A stretch of 64,000 nt of DNA from Brachynemurus nebulosus (GCA_035578155.1 JAPWDM010000023.1:930001-994000), one strand, 5' to 3'; numbered from the stretch's first letter, positions 37,101 to 45,592 are shown. Numbers and translations: made by a program. The notes: generated by a model from the sequence alone, not told the origin.

Positions 37101-40100
37101 ATTATATAAGAACAGAGAAAATCGATGTAAAAGTGTGCGTTGAAATTCGCTGCTTCATTTGAATAACATTATAGTTGGATTCACTTATATTTCGTATGAT
37201 AGCACAAGCATTCACAAGCACTCGATAATATTTGAAATTGAAAAATTGTAACTGCTTCTCGCATTATAGAGAGTACATACACATCAGTGATTGAATGTTG
37301 TCTGTATCGGGCGCCTGTCGAGCAAAGGATCGATGGTGTAATGGATAGCACACCTGGCTAGTTACCAGGAGATCCTAGGTTCGATTCCCGGCCGATCCGA
37401 ATAATTTTTTCGATCACTTTGCGATTTTTAATTTTCTTACAATGTTGGTAAAAAAATTTTATCAAATAATAAAAAAAAACAACTATACAAAAATGTTATT
37501 TTATCATTATTTTGTTCACAACTCACCAATATAGGTGTACTATACGTGTATACGTTTTAAGTACTTTGTTGGTATCAAGGCTGTTGTGTACATGCTAGTA
37601 TGGAAAAAAAGAACAACCAGCATCACTCTAATAATGATGTTAGTAATATTAATCACAACATTGTATACTTACATACCCCAATAGAACTACCTTAAATGAG
37701 TATGAATTATGATATTTAAAAATTATTTCACATAAACAAAGGTATTCACCGATAAATATGTGATTTACGTATGTTCATAAAAGACCAAGGCCATACTGAC
37801 TGGCAGTATTAATGACAGTAAAATTGTAAACAATTACTGATAACATAAAATACCTGTATGCAAAATTGTAGGAATATTTTTCATTTTAGCGAATTTTCGA
37901 GTCGAAAATTCAGCTATTACAGCCACTGTCATGATGCGACTTGAGTCCGAGACAGTAGTAGAAATTTGTTTTGAGGTCTCTAGAACTCGAAAAAATATTC
38001 ACTAAAATTTATAAATGTCCTTTTCTTACGAAATTTGGTGAAAATATTGGAAGTTTCAAACTCTTGAACAAGTTCGTTAGTCAGACATGTCCGATGCCCG
38101 AAACATGGTTTTTTGGACATTTTTTGAAAAAAATAGTTTTTTTCCAAAATTTTCCCAAGTTCAAAATTTTTTGCGACATTTTTGAAACAATTAGAAAGAG
38201 GAGAAAAATTATATAAAAAAGGTTCGTAAACCATTTTTCTATATAAATTGATTTCCGAGAAAAACTAATTGTTTAAACGGAAATTCGCTATGTTATGTAG
38301 GATGCTGGGACAGGGGTATTTTTTTTTAAATGGTTCCTGTTTCGGGGCAAATAGAAGAGCTTGTCGTAGATTAAGAGAGCTTTGGAAAATCTGATAGAGA
38401 CACATTACAAAATTTTAAGAAAAACGAGTCTAACATTGCAAAAAATAATTCCACATAATTCTTTTATAAACATTTCTTATCTCAAGTTTATTATATTGCT
38501 AATTGTTTAATTAATTATTTAAATATTTTCATACATATTTATTACAGGATATAAATATTTAATTATTAGTATTATTACATTTTAAATAAATGAATATTCC
38601 TCTCTGTAAAATGTGAATTTAATATTTGAAAAGAATTTATTGAATTTTAGAAATTTAAATAGAACATCTATTCTTATTTTTATTCTATATTTTAACCTAG
38701 ATTTCTATTTATTAGTATTAGTAAAGATTGAAATTTATTCAAAAAATTTAAAAAAAAATACCTATTTTATCAGATTTTAATATATTTTTAATTTTAAGTT
38801 AAATAATTTCTACTTTGAAATTGTTTGATTAATTAAAATATTAACTGCTTATATGCAATTAATAGTACATATATATTACTTAGGGGCCGTAAATGTTATT
38901 TTTGTGGCTCGGATGCATTTTGAGAATTTGAGGCTGAAGCCGAAGATTCTTAAGTATATAACAGTGGTGGCCAACTAGTGGCGCAGCGTGCCTTGGAGGG
39001 GCCCTGTATCAAAATTAGTTGGGGGGGGGGCAAATGAAGGATAAAGATTTCTCACAAAAGCAACAAAAATGCTTGCATTAAATTAAAATAAATATTTATT
39101 GATTATAAGTTATCGCTTCCTCCTAGAAATTGAGTTAGCCAAACAATTCAAATTAAATATACACTTTTATTGCCTTTTTTGGGCAAATTGATTTATTAAA
39201 TCATCTATAGCTGAAGACGGTTTCAGTTGTTTTTTAAATTTCTGCCTCTATAGACAATAGTGACAAGTCTGATAGCCGTTCCCGCCCCATCGAAGTCCTT
39301 AGGTAATTTTTTATCAGTTTTAATTTTGAAAAACTTCTTTCAGCTGTTGCGGTTGTAACTGGAAGAGTCAAGAATAGAAAGCATACTGTTATTACCTCCG
39401 GAAAACTGGATGCAAGGCTATTGAATTTTATCAGCAATAATTTCATGAGCTCCTTAATGGAATGAATTTTTTGAATTTCAGATTTTAAGCATGTTTTCAG
39501 AGCAATTAATTGTACATAAAGATTAACTGAGATGTCTTTACTGTATTTAGCCGACAGTTTTCCGGAAGCGTTTTTTATCACTTCGTTTGAAGAAGATAGG
39601 AGTTTCTCCGATTGTAATACCTCGAACATATTACTCAGGTCACAAAAGCTCTGAAATCTGTTTAGTTTGAAAAATTAATATATATAAATAGCAATAGTAT
39701 ACATTGACTTTGAAATATGATTCCGTGTCTGAAATTCTCTCGTATGACAGTTTTTTTGTATGTTTCATTCCCGGGAAACACGAGATTAAGTGACATTGTG
39801 GATAACATTTTATTAATTTTTTTTTACACACGTTAGGGGCCTCTGTAGCCCGGGGGCCCTGTATCATTGATACGGCTGATACGGCGGTAGCTACGCCCCT
39901 GTGGCCAACCCAAATGATCTTGCGGGCCACTTTAGAAGCGCATCATAACTCCGCGGGCCGCATTTAAAATTATGTGTTCCTATATAATAATATAAAATAT
40001 AAATAATAAAACTGTAACGAGACCATTTCTGTACATGGAATATTTTTTGAAAATTGTACTATTAGGCTGCCTGTACACGATCAATAATACTGCCAGTATT

Positions 40101-41968
40101 TAGAAATACTGACACTATTACTGATCGTGTATTGATAATACTGAAGTATTCGCATATATAATTTATACAATAAAAATAATGATTCATTATTTTTGTCAGT
40201 AAATACTGACAGTATTACTGATGGTGTACAGGCAGCCTTACTGTAAATAGTTATCGATGTAGATATCAAAACAGCGATTTTTAAAATTTTTGTCTGTCTG
40301 TCTGTTCACGCATTACGCAAAAACTACTGGACGGATTTTAATGAAATTTGGTGTGATGATAACTTATTACCTGGGTCAACATCTAAAATACTTTTTACTC
40401 CGGGAAAATTTCTCATTCCCACGGGAAAATGGAAAAACCATTTTGAACATGTGCACACATTACGCAAAAACTATTGGACGGATTTTCATGAAATTTGGTA
40501 TGGTTATAACCTATTACCTGGGTCAACATCCAAGATACTTTTTGCTCCAGGAGAATGTCTCATTCTCACAGGAAAATAGAGAAACTATTTTGAGCATGTG
40601 TACACATTACGCAAAACTATTGAACGAATTTTGATGAAATTTGGTGTGGTGATAGCTTATTACCTGCGCCAATACTTAAGGATACTTTTCATTACGGGAA
40701 AATGTCTCATTCCCACGGGAAAATAGAAAAACCGTTTTGAGCATGTGCATGCATTACGCAAAAATTATCGTTCTACGCAAGTTCTGTATAATTGTTATAT
40801 ACTTCTCATTGTGTTCATAACAATGCGTCGCGCGAACAACGTCGCAGGTACAGCTAGTTTAATATAAAATAAACATATTTTTTATAAGTGTGATGAATAT
40901 CGCGGGCCAAAAAAAATTCTAGGCGGGCCGCGAATTGGCCACCCCTGGTATATAACGTAAGTAATGGACACATTACTAATGTTTGCTACATTACTGAGGT
41001 TAAGAATCGAATGTGCCTGCAAAATTGAATTCGATTTTATTCTATTCTGCCATAAGTTGTCACACAAGGCAACCAGTGGCTACTCTTACCTGATTGGTAG
41101 TTTAGTACTATCTAGTTTTGATTAAAAGTGTGCAATAAATAGATCTTTATACATAAGCATCAATGTAACAAATATATTAATTAATAATAAAATAAATATT
41201 ACCTCTCTCCCCCGATATTTTAAACTTTTAATTCAGCTATGTTTTTAATTTATGTGTTAAAATGCTTTTGTGTTCGTCTTATTTATTAACCATACCCTGT
41301 TCCAGCTGGTCTGGCAGGGTACTTTTAGTATTGTCGTTATGCCACTAAGGGCCTTTTACACCCTTAGTGGTACTGTGTGTTATTTATACCTTGTTATTTG
41401 TTTTTGTTATTGTTTTTTAATGATATACCACCGAAGGCCTCTTACACCCGAGGTGGTACATCAATTGTTTTTACTATCTGTGATATTTTGTTATGCCGCT
41501 GTAGACCTGTTGTTATGGTTCTACAGCGGTATTGTTTTAATTCCTTATTGCTTCACTGGTCAGCCTGTGGCTTCCCAGTGATGTAATAAGTATTGTCTGT
41601 GATTTTTTACTGTGATATTTTCTCTGTGATACTTAGTGATTGTCTAGTCAGGTTTCTCCACTCCGAGGCCTTTTGCACCTCGAAGGGAGTCCCAGCGATG
41701 GCCTCCAGGCCTTGGTGACCGGACGCTTTGTCTAGTACTTATCGTACCGTCACCAAGGTCTGTCCGCTCTTTTTAAGCCCTGGGATGGCAGGGCCCATCG
41801 TTGGTTTTTACTTGTATATGTTTGTCCGTTGTCTATTGCATTTATGTGTTCCTGTCTATTTTGTGTATGTTTTTTATTTTTACTGTTTATGGCGGCGCAT
41901 GCCCTTAGTTGGCGATGCCGCCGGGTGCTGCTGGCCGCGCCATCCACCGGCAGCAGTTCCCCAATTTT

Positions 41969-42006
<38 letters not shown>

Positions 42007-43962
42007 TACCTCGTTATAATATTTACTTCGACGAAATGCTGATTTTATCGTATTAAAATCATTATTTTTATTCTCAATGTCCAAAGCACTAACACTATCC
42101 TTTTTACCAAGCGTTGGTAATTTAAACATTGAACTGCTAATTTTATTCGATTTTTGTTCATCACTCATGACTGAACTGTTATCGTACGGTTCACTATCAA
42201 TTTCAAAACGATTTTCCGACTCATTTTCACCGATACGTTTCATTTTATCACGCCGTTTTCGTTTATCAAAAATTCTCTCATTAATTTTCGATAGATTCGT
42301 TAATTTCTTTTTAGTTTTCCAATACATTTTATCCACCGATTTTGTCGCTTTTGGATACTCGTCCACAAGACTTGTGGCCGTCTCACTCTGTGCCCCAATT
42401 CGTTGTGCCGCGGCTTGACTAGTAATCATTTGATTCAATTTTGTACGAAAATTAAGCCACGTATGTTCGGCACGATTTTTAATCAACGCCTTTTTGACCA
42501 ACGTAACTTGTCGCGGTGATAATTTTTTACGTGCGGTACAGTATTCGAGTTCATCGGTGGATTGGCCGATTGGTGAATCAACTCGTAGAATTTCGATGTT
42601 TTCCAGACTTTGTACGGCCATTGGATTTGATTCAATCTGTAAATTGCCAAGGGAAACTGATTGTCGTTTGTTTTTCTTATTGACAGTGGCATAGACTTGT
42701 TCATTTGTGGAGATTAGTGTTTCTCTCAATGGGGTGATTATAAGAGTTTTTCGATTTAGGTTTTTGTTATTCAGTAATTTTCGAAAGTCGGTTAAACTCT
42801 TGGCCAAACTGATACCACCCGGATAGATTCGATCGGGCGGTGTTGATTTTGACATTTGTAATATTGTGATATTGTCATGACTCTTTGATTTGTTTCTTAT
42901 AGATCGTTGCGCTGTTTGGATAGAAATTTGTTCGGTTTCAAGTAATTGTGACGTGTCCGCAACACGTGAGAATGATGTGTGTGCATTGTTTAACGATTGA
43001 AGTGAATTTTTCGATAAACTTGCAGTGTTATTTTCAACACTTTGAGGAGGTATTACAGGTGCAAGTGTTATTCTAATTTCGGATCGACATTTTTTCGTAT
43101 CGGTGTTCGCTGTGTTTGTCGTAGTATCCTCTTCAGTGGATACTATTTTCGACGATGTTGGTTTTAAGATTTCATAATTACTGTCGTTTAATTTCTTTGT
43201 GTCGTCTAAAAATGAGAATGTTATTCTTGGAATATCGTATTCACTACTGATCGGCGGTTGTGATTTCTTTGGGGTTAACTTTGGTGGAATTTCCTCTTTT
43301 TCTTCCGTGGAACTTTCACGTTTTTTACTTGAGTACCCTTCAATGAAATTTTCCGAATAACTGTCACCGAAACTTTCGCTGTCCAGTTCGCTCTTTTCTT
43401 TTGGCTTGACGTCTTTGTTAAGGGTGTCGCGTTCGACACTTGATCGTTCCGAGGACGATGAAGGTCCTGTGTCACATTCGAAATACTTTTCGGTCGTATC
43501 CGAATCTAAATTTCGTTCTGAATTTGTTTCATCGTAATTATCAGACAGTTTACGTTCGGTCACTGTAAAATTACCCTCGGCGCGTTTGTGTTTCAATTTT
43601 TCTAATTCTTCGGACATGTCCACAATGTTTTGATACGGTTGGTCGTCCGAATGTGATAGTGAGGTGTTCGGAATTCGATAAATTTCGGAAGTGTCCGAAT
43701 GATTATCGCTACCACCCTCTTTTGTATACGATTCACCATCGGGGACGGATCGAAATAGCAGTCCTTCGACATTTGATGTGGATGACGGTGTTGATGATTG
43801 ATCGTTTTGAAGGGTTAGTGAACCTTGGGACGAATCATCCTCGTCTTCGTCTGTCGTTGACGAGGATTCTTCTTTCACGGTGGTGTTACGTTTAAATATT
43901 GCATTTGATACACTCATACGCCAATTTTGGGCGTTGGTAAATTTTGAATAAAATTTTTTCAT
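16111..43962 (-). CDS. nostrin: Nostrin orthologue: F-BAR and SH3 membrane-trafficking adaptor with long N-terminal extension
   Basis: Nostrin-family adaptors bend membrane through the F-BAR domain and recruit dynamin/WASP-type partners through SH3 (established knowledge). Minus-strand exons: 43962-42010, 24776-24691, 21122-20766, 20706-20628, 19944-19720, 19651-19487, 18450-18298, 18221-18069, 16647-16491, 16409-16111; all GT..AG, phases consistent, 1208 codons plus TGA. Residues 1-651 are a low-complexity Ser/Glu/Lys-rich extension; ~652-900 the F-BAR (GQNGFEDLRRYIKQGGDF, ELQYAKSLSKLSSKLS, WESAILRG); ~955-1057 a helical HR1-like region (LIKLLQLIRQDLERERKSKQ, YLEGARYKVQNALAEID); ~1147-1205 an SH3 (ALYAYTARLPDELSLYPGD, DGWWLGECGG, GIFPATYVEQI). 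Assignment of the distal exon 1 rests on matching phase and strand, not on recognised homology. Introns are rich in fold-back transposons. Confidence 0.88.
17023..17456. repeat. Probable MITE in nostrin intron, flanked by direct repeats
   Basis: GGGCTTTTTC at 17023 mirrors GAAAAAGCCC ending at 17456 (10-bp TIR). Similar ATTAATACTAAAATTTAAAA tracts lie on both sides (about 16928-17022 and 17508-17590) as direct repeats. No coding content. The TSD is not clear, so the element call is tentative. Confidence 0.4.
18530..19220. repeat. Long fold-back element, ~315-bp arms, in nostrin intron
   Basis: The left arm 18530-18843 and right arm 18905-19220 are reverse complements at about 95 % or better by eye, separated by a ~60-base A-rich loop. 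Outer ends AAGGATGTTTGGGAG and CTCCCGAACATCCTT; inner ends ACGGC..AAAAAGTTATT and its mirror. No protein. In nostrin pre-mRNA this would form a ~300-bp duplex. Confidence 0.85.
19999..20605. mobile_element. TTAA-flanked piggyBac-like MITE in nostrin intron
   Basis: Left end CCCTTTGCACTCGATGG follows TTAA (19995-19998). The right end, TTCGAGTGCAAAGGG, precedes TTAA (20606-20609). TTAA duplication with CCC-type ends is the piggyBac hallmark. The interior has paired GGCGCCGCCACGGCG and GGCGCCGCAGTGGCGCC segments and a patch (about 20126-20380) rich in CGCTCC and GATATC repeats that is probably a nested element. No transposase. Confidence 0.65.
21756..22043 (+). mobile_element. Degenerate Helitron-like non-autonomous element
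   Basis: The 5' side TCCCTACTACCTAATATTAT with ATAAATGCGAAAGTG and the 3' side GCGTGCGAAGCCGCGGG..CGCTAG follow the usual insect non-autonomous Helitron pattern (5' TC, 3' hairpin then CTAG). The base after CTAG is A rather than T, so the ends are decayed. An internal TAGGCTACTTTTTACCCCGG motif recurs in related pieces near 31550-31810 and 63380-63960. Confidence 0.45.
23190..23389. mobile_element. hAT MITE, CAGGGCCGTGGAGAGAAATG family, copy 1
   Basis: 200 bp from CAGGGCCGTGGAGAGAAATG to CCCTCTCGTCGGGCCTG, bounded by a perfect 8-bp duplication GATACAGG (23182-23189, 23390-23397). GC-rich, in contrast to its surroundings. Other copies at 49010, 52183 and 56830. Confidence 0.85.
23454..23892. 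mobile_element. hAT-type MITE with dense ATCGAT array, copy 1
   Basis: TAGGGATGAGCATCGA at 23454 mirrors TCGATGCTCATCCCTA ending at 23892; perfect 8-bp TSD GATGGGAT (23446-23453, 23893-23900). About a dozen ATCGAT palindromes, mostly as ACATCGATGTTTT, lie in the two terminal thirds. The core between them (about 23600-23755) lacks them and is nearly identical to copy 2. Confidence 0.88.
24934..25572. repeat. Interspersed repeat with GGGTTCC terminal hairpin
   Basis: Begins AGGGTTCCATACC with the mirror GGAACCC 25 bases on, and ends GTGCGACTCCGATTCGC followed by CTTGGCCGATTTTTAT. From memory these ends resemble a widespread insect interspersed repeat; I cannot name it with confidence. No coding potential seen. 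Confidence 0.4.
25595..26796. mobile_element. TIR element (GTTCACACGACACCGAATCGG ends), host of an ATCGAT MITE
   Basis: Left end GAGCTGGTTCACACGACACC continues through GAATCGGTATTTTTTC and is mirrored at the right end, finishing CGTGTGAACGAGCCC. CGAATCGG repeats cluster near both ends. TTA precedes the left end but TAC follows the right, so the TSD is unproven; the end pattern resembles the Harbinger elements here. The MITE at 26231-26618 is inserted in it. Decayed Lys/Arg-rich reading frames at 25990-26150 are unassigned. Confidence 0.55.
26231..26618. mobile_element. hAT-type MITE with dense ATCGAT array, copy 2
   Basis: Same termini as the 23454 copy; perfect 8-bp TSD CACTCCAT (26223-26230, 26619-26626). 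About ten ATCGAT sites. The central ~155 bp is nearly identical to copy 1, while the repeat arrays differ in length. Confidence 0.88.
26968..27431 (+). repeat. TTAA-bounded inverted-repeat arm A
   Basis: Begins TTAACACTATGAGGCCCG and ends GGGACTGAAAGTGTTAA. Reverse complement of 28217-28678 with a few differences and small indels. Both ends are TTAACACT-type, similar to the piggyBac-like ends at 19999, so each arm may be its own element or the pair may be the long TIRs of one element. Confidence 0.75.
27979..28103. repeat. Short tandem motif CACGAATTGCATCCCGCGGT
   Basis: Three imperfect copies at about 27982, 28043 and 28078 separated by unrelated spacers; a mirrored copy lies in the opposite arm near 29363-29386. 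Unrelated to a CRISPR array: spacing is irregular and the genome is eukaryotic. Confidence 0.5.
28217..28678 (-). repeat. TTAA-bounded inverted-repeat arm B
   Basis: Begins TTAACACTTTCAGTCCC and ends GGTCCTCATAGTGTTAA, the mirror of arm A. Separated from arm A by 785 bp. Confidence 0.75.
29601..30520. other. AT-rich intron sequence, nothing recognised
   Basis: Part of the large nostrin intron between two fold-backs. I saw no paired termini, RNA gene or protein-like frame. Confidence 0.4.
30521..31509. repeat. Fold-back element with ~300-bp arms
   Basis: The left arm (30521 to about 30835) and right arm (about 31197 to 31509) are mirrored with few differences: outer ends AAGGATATAGCAACATAAGC / CTTGCTATATCCTT, inner ends ACTGTCCTTGTTATTATCC with mirror. 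The two arms give matching ~90-residue open frames in opposite orientation, which reflects symmetry, not genes. Spacer ~360 bp. Confidence 0.7.
32007..32845. mobile_element. hAT-type MITE (CAGGGCTGGGAA family), copy 2
   Basis: Same ends as 9637-10665 with a perfect 8-bp TSD CTTTTGAG (31999-32006, 32846-32853). Terminal arrays of ATTTTAAAT and CCATTTTCCATTTT-type repeats flank a unique AT-rich core without coding potential. Confidence 0.85.
32846..35354. other. Large-intron sequence with a few exon-like patches
   Basis: No recognised gene. Short patches have exon-like borders: plus 33637-33703 (TTTTTCAG|..AAAAG|GTATGG, reading DKYWTPINSSLLSQRLDAS), plus from 34041 (reading RQRVKEKLEMFRDRKLNSW), and a minus-strand open stretch around 33802-33945 (reading LWYRLCLEVVKGVYQLDD). 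I could not join them into one consistent frame, and chance open frames are expected at this length. Confidence 0.25.
35355..35460. repeat. Near-perfect 47-bp hairpin
   Basis: Arms 35355-35401 and 35414-35460 pair with one mismatch around a 12-base loop (ends GAATGATTATAAT and ATTATAATTATTC; inner GTTATTTTGTACAA). A direct repeat TTACTTAATGACGATT (about 35306 and 35338) precedes it. Could be a minimal MITE or a small-RNA hairpin. Confidence 0.85.
35461..37326. other. AT-rich intron sequence
   Basis: One lysine-rich exon-like patch follows a strong acceptor (TTTTATTTCAG, then QKTTEEDRKSDRNRSSKKK, about 35574-35664). No gene can be assembled around it. Nothing else recognised. Confidence 0.25.
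37327..37399 (+). tRNA. tRNA-like gene, anticodon AGT (Thr) by fold; possibly a pseudogene
   Basis: The 73-base cloverleaf folds as acceptor GGATCGA/CCGATCC, D-arm GTGT..GCAC, anticodon stem CCTGG/CCAGG with loop CTAGTTA, and T-arm CTAGG-TTCGATT-CCCGG. Internal promoter boxes are good: TGGTGTAATGG (A) and GGTTCGATTCC (B). A TTTTTT pol III terminator follows at 37405-37410. Odd points: A7-C66 and A51-C63 mismatches, and T at position 37 where a purine is expected; these suggest a pseudogene or diverged copy. The 5' half looks more like Gln/Arg tRNAs than Thr. Confidence 0.65.
37400..38961. other. AT-rich intron sequence, nothing recognised
   Basis: Contains a stretch (37971-38234) open on both strands, but with Phe/Lys-rich composition typical of AT-rich noncoding DNA. 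No paired termini or RNA gene seen. Confidence 0.35.
38976..39901 (-). mobile_element. hAT element remnant (inner), with transposase C-terminus
   Basis: Right end (reading minus) CAGGGGCGTAGCTACCG and left end TAGTGGCGCAGCG, with perfect 8-bp TSD TGGCCAAC (38968-38975, 39902-39909), which is itself the outer element's terminal sequence. It carries the end of a hAT transposase on the minus strand. Confidence 0.78.
39234..39650 (-). pseudogene. hAT transposase C-terminal dimerisation domain fragment
   Basis: Open frame of ~138 codons, possibly entered by an acceptor ATTTCAG at 39651. It ends with the hAT dimerisation signature: FPEVITVCFLFLTLPVTTAT then AERSFSKLKLIKNYLRTSM and RLSDLSLLSIE. This is the type found in hAT proteins related to ZMYM1-like transposases (family knowledge). 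The catalytic core is missing, so it is an internally deleted remnant. Confidence 0.82.
40065..40237. mobile_element. Harbinger-like MITE
   Basis: GGCTGCCTGTACACGATCA at 40065 mirrored by TGGTGTACAGGCAGCC ending at 40237; TTA on both sides (40062-40064, 40238-40240). Repeats of AATACTGACAGTATTACTGA fill both halves. Confidence 0.72.
40254..40857 (+). mobile_element. Helitron-like segment with ~149-bp tandem units
   Basis: The 3' end is ACAGCTAG followed by T, preceded by a GCGTCGCGCGAACAACGTCGC hairpin-like stretch. The 5' end is uncertain (A|TC at 40253 or 40264). Just over three repeats starting CATTACGCAAAAACTA occur at about 40308, 40457, 40606 and 40750, each with CCGGGAAAAT..TCATTCCCACGGGAAAAT. 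Confidence 0.5.
41206..42000 (+). mobile_element. Poly(A) retroposon with about nine stem-loops, inserted at nostrin exon-1 donor
   Basis: Begins TCTCCCCCGATATTTT and ends in a run of ~30 A (from ~41973). The 12-bp target duplication AAATATTACCTC is present at 41194-41205 and 42001-42012. The body has at least nine stem-loops: 41293-41321, 41341-41371, 41426-41458, 41496-41529, 41554-41580, 41656-41689, 41710-41758, 41891-41922, 41928-41956. Three loops share GGCCTYTTRCACC. No reverse transcriptase or convincing ORF, and no tRNA-type boxes. Most likely the 3' part of a non-LTR retrotransposon or a structured SINE. Confidence 0.8.
42010..43962 (-). CDS. nostrin: Nostrin exon 1: 651-codon disordered N-terminal extension
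   Basis: Single open frame from ATG 43962 (MKKFYSKFTNAQNWRMSV) to donor GAG|GTAATATTT at 42009. It is low-complexity: acidic Ser/Asp/Glu runs near the start (SSSTTDEDEDDSSQGS), many Ser-Glu and Lys patches, then a basic stretch (ERIFDKRKRRDKMKR, ~residues 575-590), ending SAFRRSKYYNE before GQNGFEDL of the next exon. I recognise no folded domain; likely disordered and phosphorylatable (inference). Its composition is markedly less AT-rich than the flanks, supporting real coding. The frame would otherwise run into a poly-T tract and stop. Alternatives: exon 1 of a nostrin isoform only, or a separate gene. Confidence 0.75.
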
Positions 43963-44003
43963 TTTTACGAATAAAATTGAATATTGTCACACTACATAAA
44001 TAT

Positions 44004-44004
<1 letters not shown>

Positions 44005-44039
<35 letters not shown>
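44005..44039. repeat. T35 homopolymer upstream of nostrin exon 1
   Basis: Thirty-five T residues 42 bases upstream of the nostrin ATG; a poly(A) run in nostrin orientation, in its 5' UTR or promoter. Length is likely polymorphic or assembly-sensitive. Confidence 0.8.
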
Positions 44040-44045
<6 letters not shown>

Positions 44046-45445
44046 ATTAAAAAGAATGCGATTTTAATTAGGTTTGTTTTGATAAATTAATTAAAACAAA
44101 AACTTTTACCACGAACATGTTTTAATTGGAAATTATTTTTTGGTTTTTTAATTACAAATTGTTAATTAAGTAGACAGGCATATTATGTTTTATTTAAATG
44201 TTTTTCTTTTTTTTTTAATTTTTTTTTTAAATATTTATGTAGGTAAAACAAATCTTTATGCAAGTATATATTGTAGGTACATATTTTATTTAAAAATGCA
44301 AAATGAAGAGGATTCGAAGTTTCTTTAAATACAATAAACAAATAAATTAACACTTATTTAAATTATTGATTTAAGGTGGTTAACACATTAGAGGCTAAGT
44401 ATATAAGTAAGGGTAATAGACTTCAGTATATCACTGTAATAACCATAGTATCCCTAGTAACAATTTTTAGTGCCTTTTCCAATAATACTGGTAATAAAAA
44501 ACTTCAACATTTTAAAAAAAAGAATGGTATTGGTTGATTTTCAATATGCGTACGTATACAGATTAGACCTTGCAATAAATATGGTCCTGTTTACTGAATA
44601 ATACATTTTATACATTATGTTCCATGTATCACACCCCGCTAAAAGCGTCAGTGAAGTACCCAGCAAACTGGCTTTATTCGCTGTCTATTCTACTACTAAA
44701 AATTTTTTGTACTCTTGGGGATTCCCCCATTAATAACATGTTAAAAAAGTACGTCACAGAATTGGTTCAAATTTTAACATTTTTTCGGTTAAATACTATG
44801 GTAAAACATATCAAAAATCATTTTCATTAACCTTTAGAATACTCTAATGCGTCAAGCACCTTAACTAATTGTTTTTTGACTTAAAAATGCAACATGTAAA
44901 ATTCATATTTCGTAATAATATAATGACCCTGGCGTAAAAATAACACTCCTATATTTAAAACAGACGAAATTGTTGTACCTACTCAAATCCCGTACACAAA
45001 AATATACATAATTTAAAAAAAAGTATTAACAATTAATTTTTTTTTAATTGTTTAAACACACTATAAAACGACTTTTTATAAAAAATTAATTATCTGTTTA
45101 CTTTTTTTTTTTTTAAAAAAAATCACCGTTTCGTAAGTGCAACAATTAAAAACAACCGGCTTGTTTTCTTTACGTAACAACGATGCAATCGCTAATATTC
45201 AGTGCACTCATGGTACTCACTACTCATCATACATCACAATCGTTTAAAAAATAATGCACCACATAATATAATACTTTTGAAATAATACTCGTTTGTTAAG
45301 ATGATGATAGTCGCGACAATACTTACACTGAAAGTAACTAACCAAGTAAGTACTGTATGCTCTCGGAACGGAACACTATTACCGCGACAGCTACTGTTTA
45401 CGCGGTTTGTAGATAAAAGCATACGTAAATTATATAGTAATTGTA
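44040..45445. other. Upstream region of nostrin, nothing recognised
   Basis: Must contain the nostrin 5' UTR and promoter if exon 1 is the first exon; 45181-45420 is the least AT-rich part. No defined promoter element or upstream exon could be supported. Confidence 0.3.
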
Positions 45446-45592
45446 CCGTAAAATGGAGTCACAATAAGGAATAGTGAGGTGAACAGAGACAAAACGACTA
45501 AAATATTACCATGATTGTAATTAGTAGATTATAGTTTGAAGATCTTATTTAAATTGATCATACGCTTTAGTATTTATAAATAATAAATTAAT

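Larger units (their letters stand above)
38962..40947. mobile_element. Non-autonomous hAT element (outer), interrupted by other insertions
   Basis: Left end CAGTGGTGGCCAAC at 38962 and right end mirror GAATTGGCCACCCCTG ending at 40947, with perfect 8-bp TSD GTATATAA (38954-38961, 40948-40955). CGGGCCGC motifs sit near both ends. Inside are a second hAT (38976-39901), a Harbinger-like MITE (40065-40237) and a Helitron-like segment ending at 40857. Confidence 0.82.

Noticed and set aside
37971..38234. Overlapping ~80-residue frames on both strands
   Set aside because: Open on both strands because the segment is short and stop-poor; no splice context or homology recognised.
39640..39930. 96-codon frame upstream of the hAT fragment
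   Set aside because: Runs through the element's terminal repeat and a different frame from the dimerisation domain; not coding.
41270..41970. Several 60-100-residue frames within the retroposon
   Set aside because: They fall in the hairpin array, are hydrophobic and overlapping, and show no reverse transcriptase or ORF1 motif.
44005..44039. T35 run as the tail of another retroposon
   Set aside because: No target duplication or element body could be found on either side; treated as a homopolymer.
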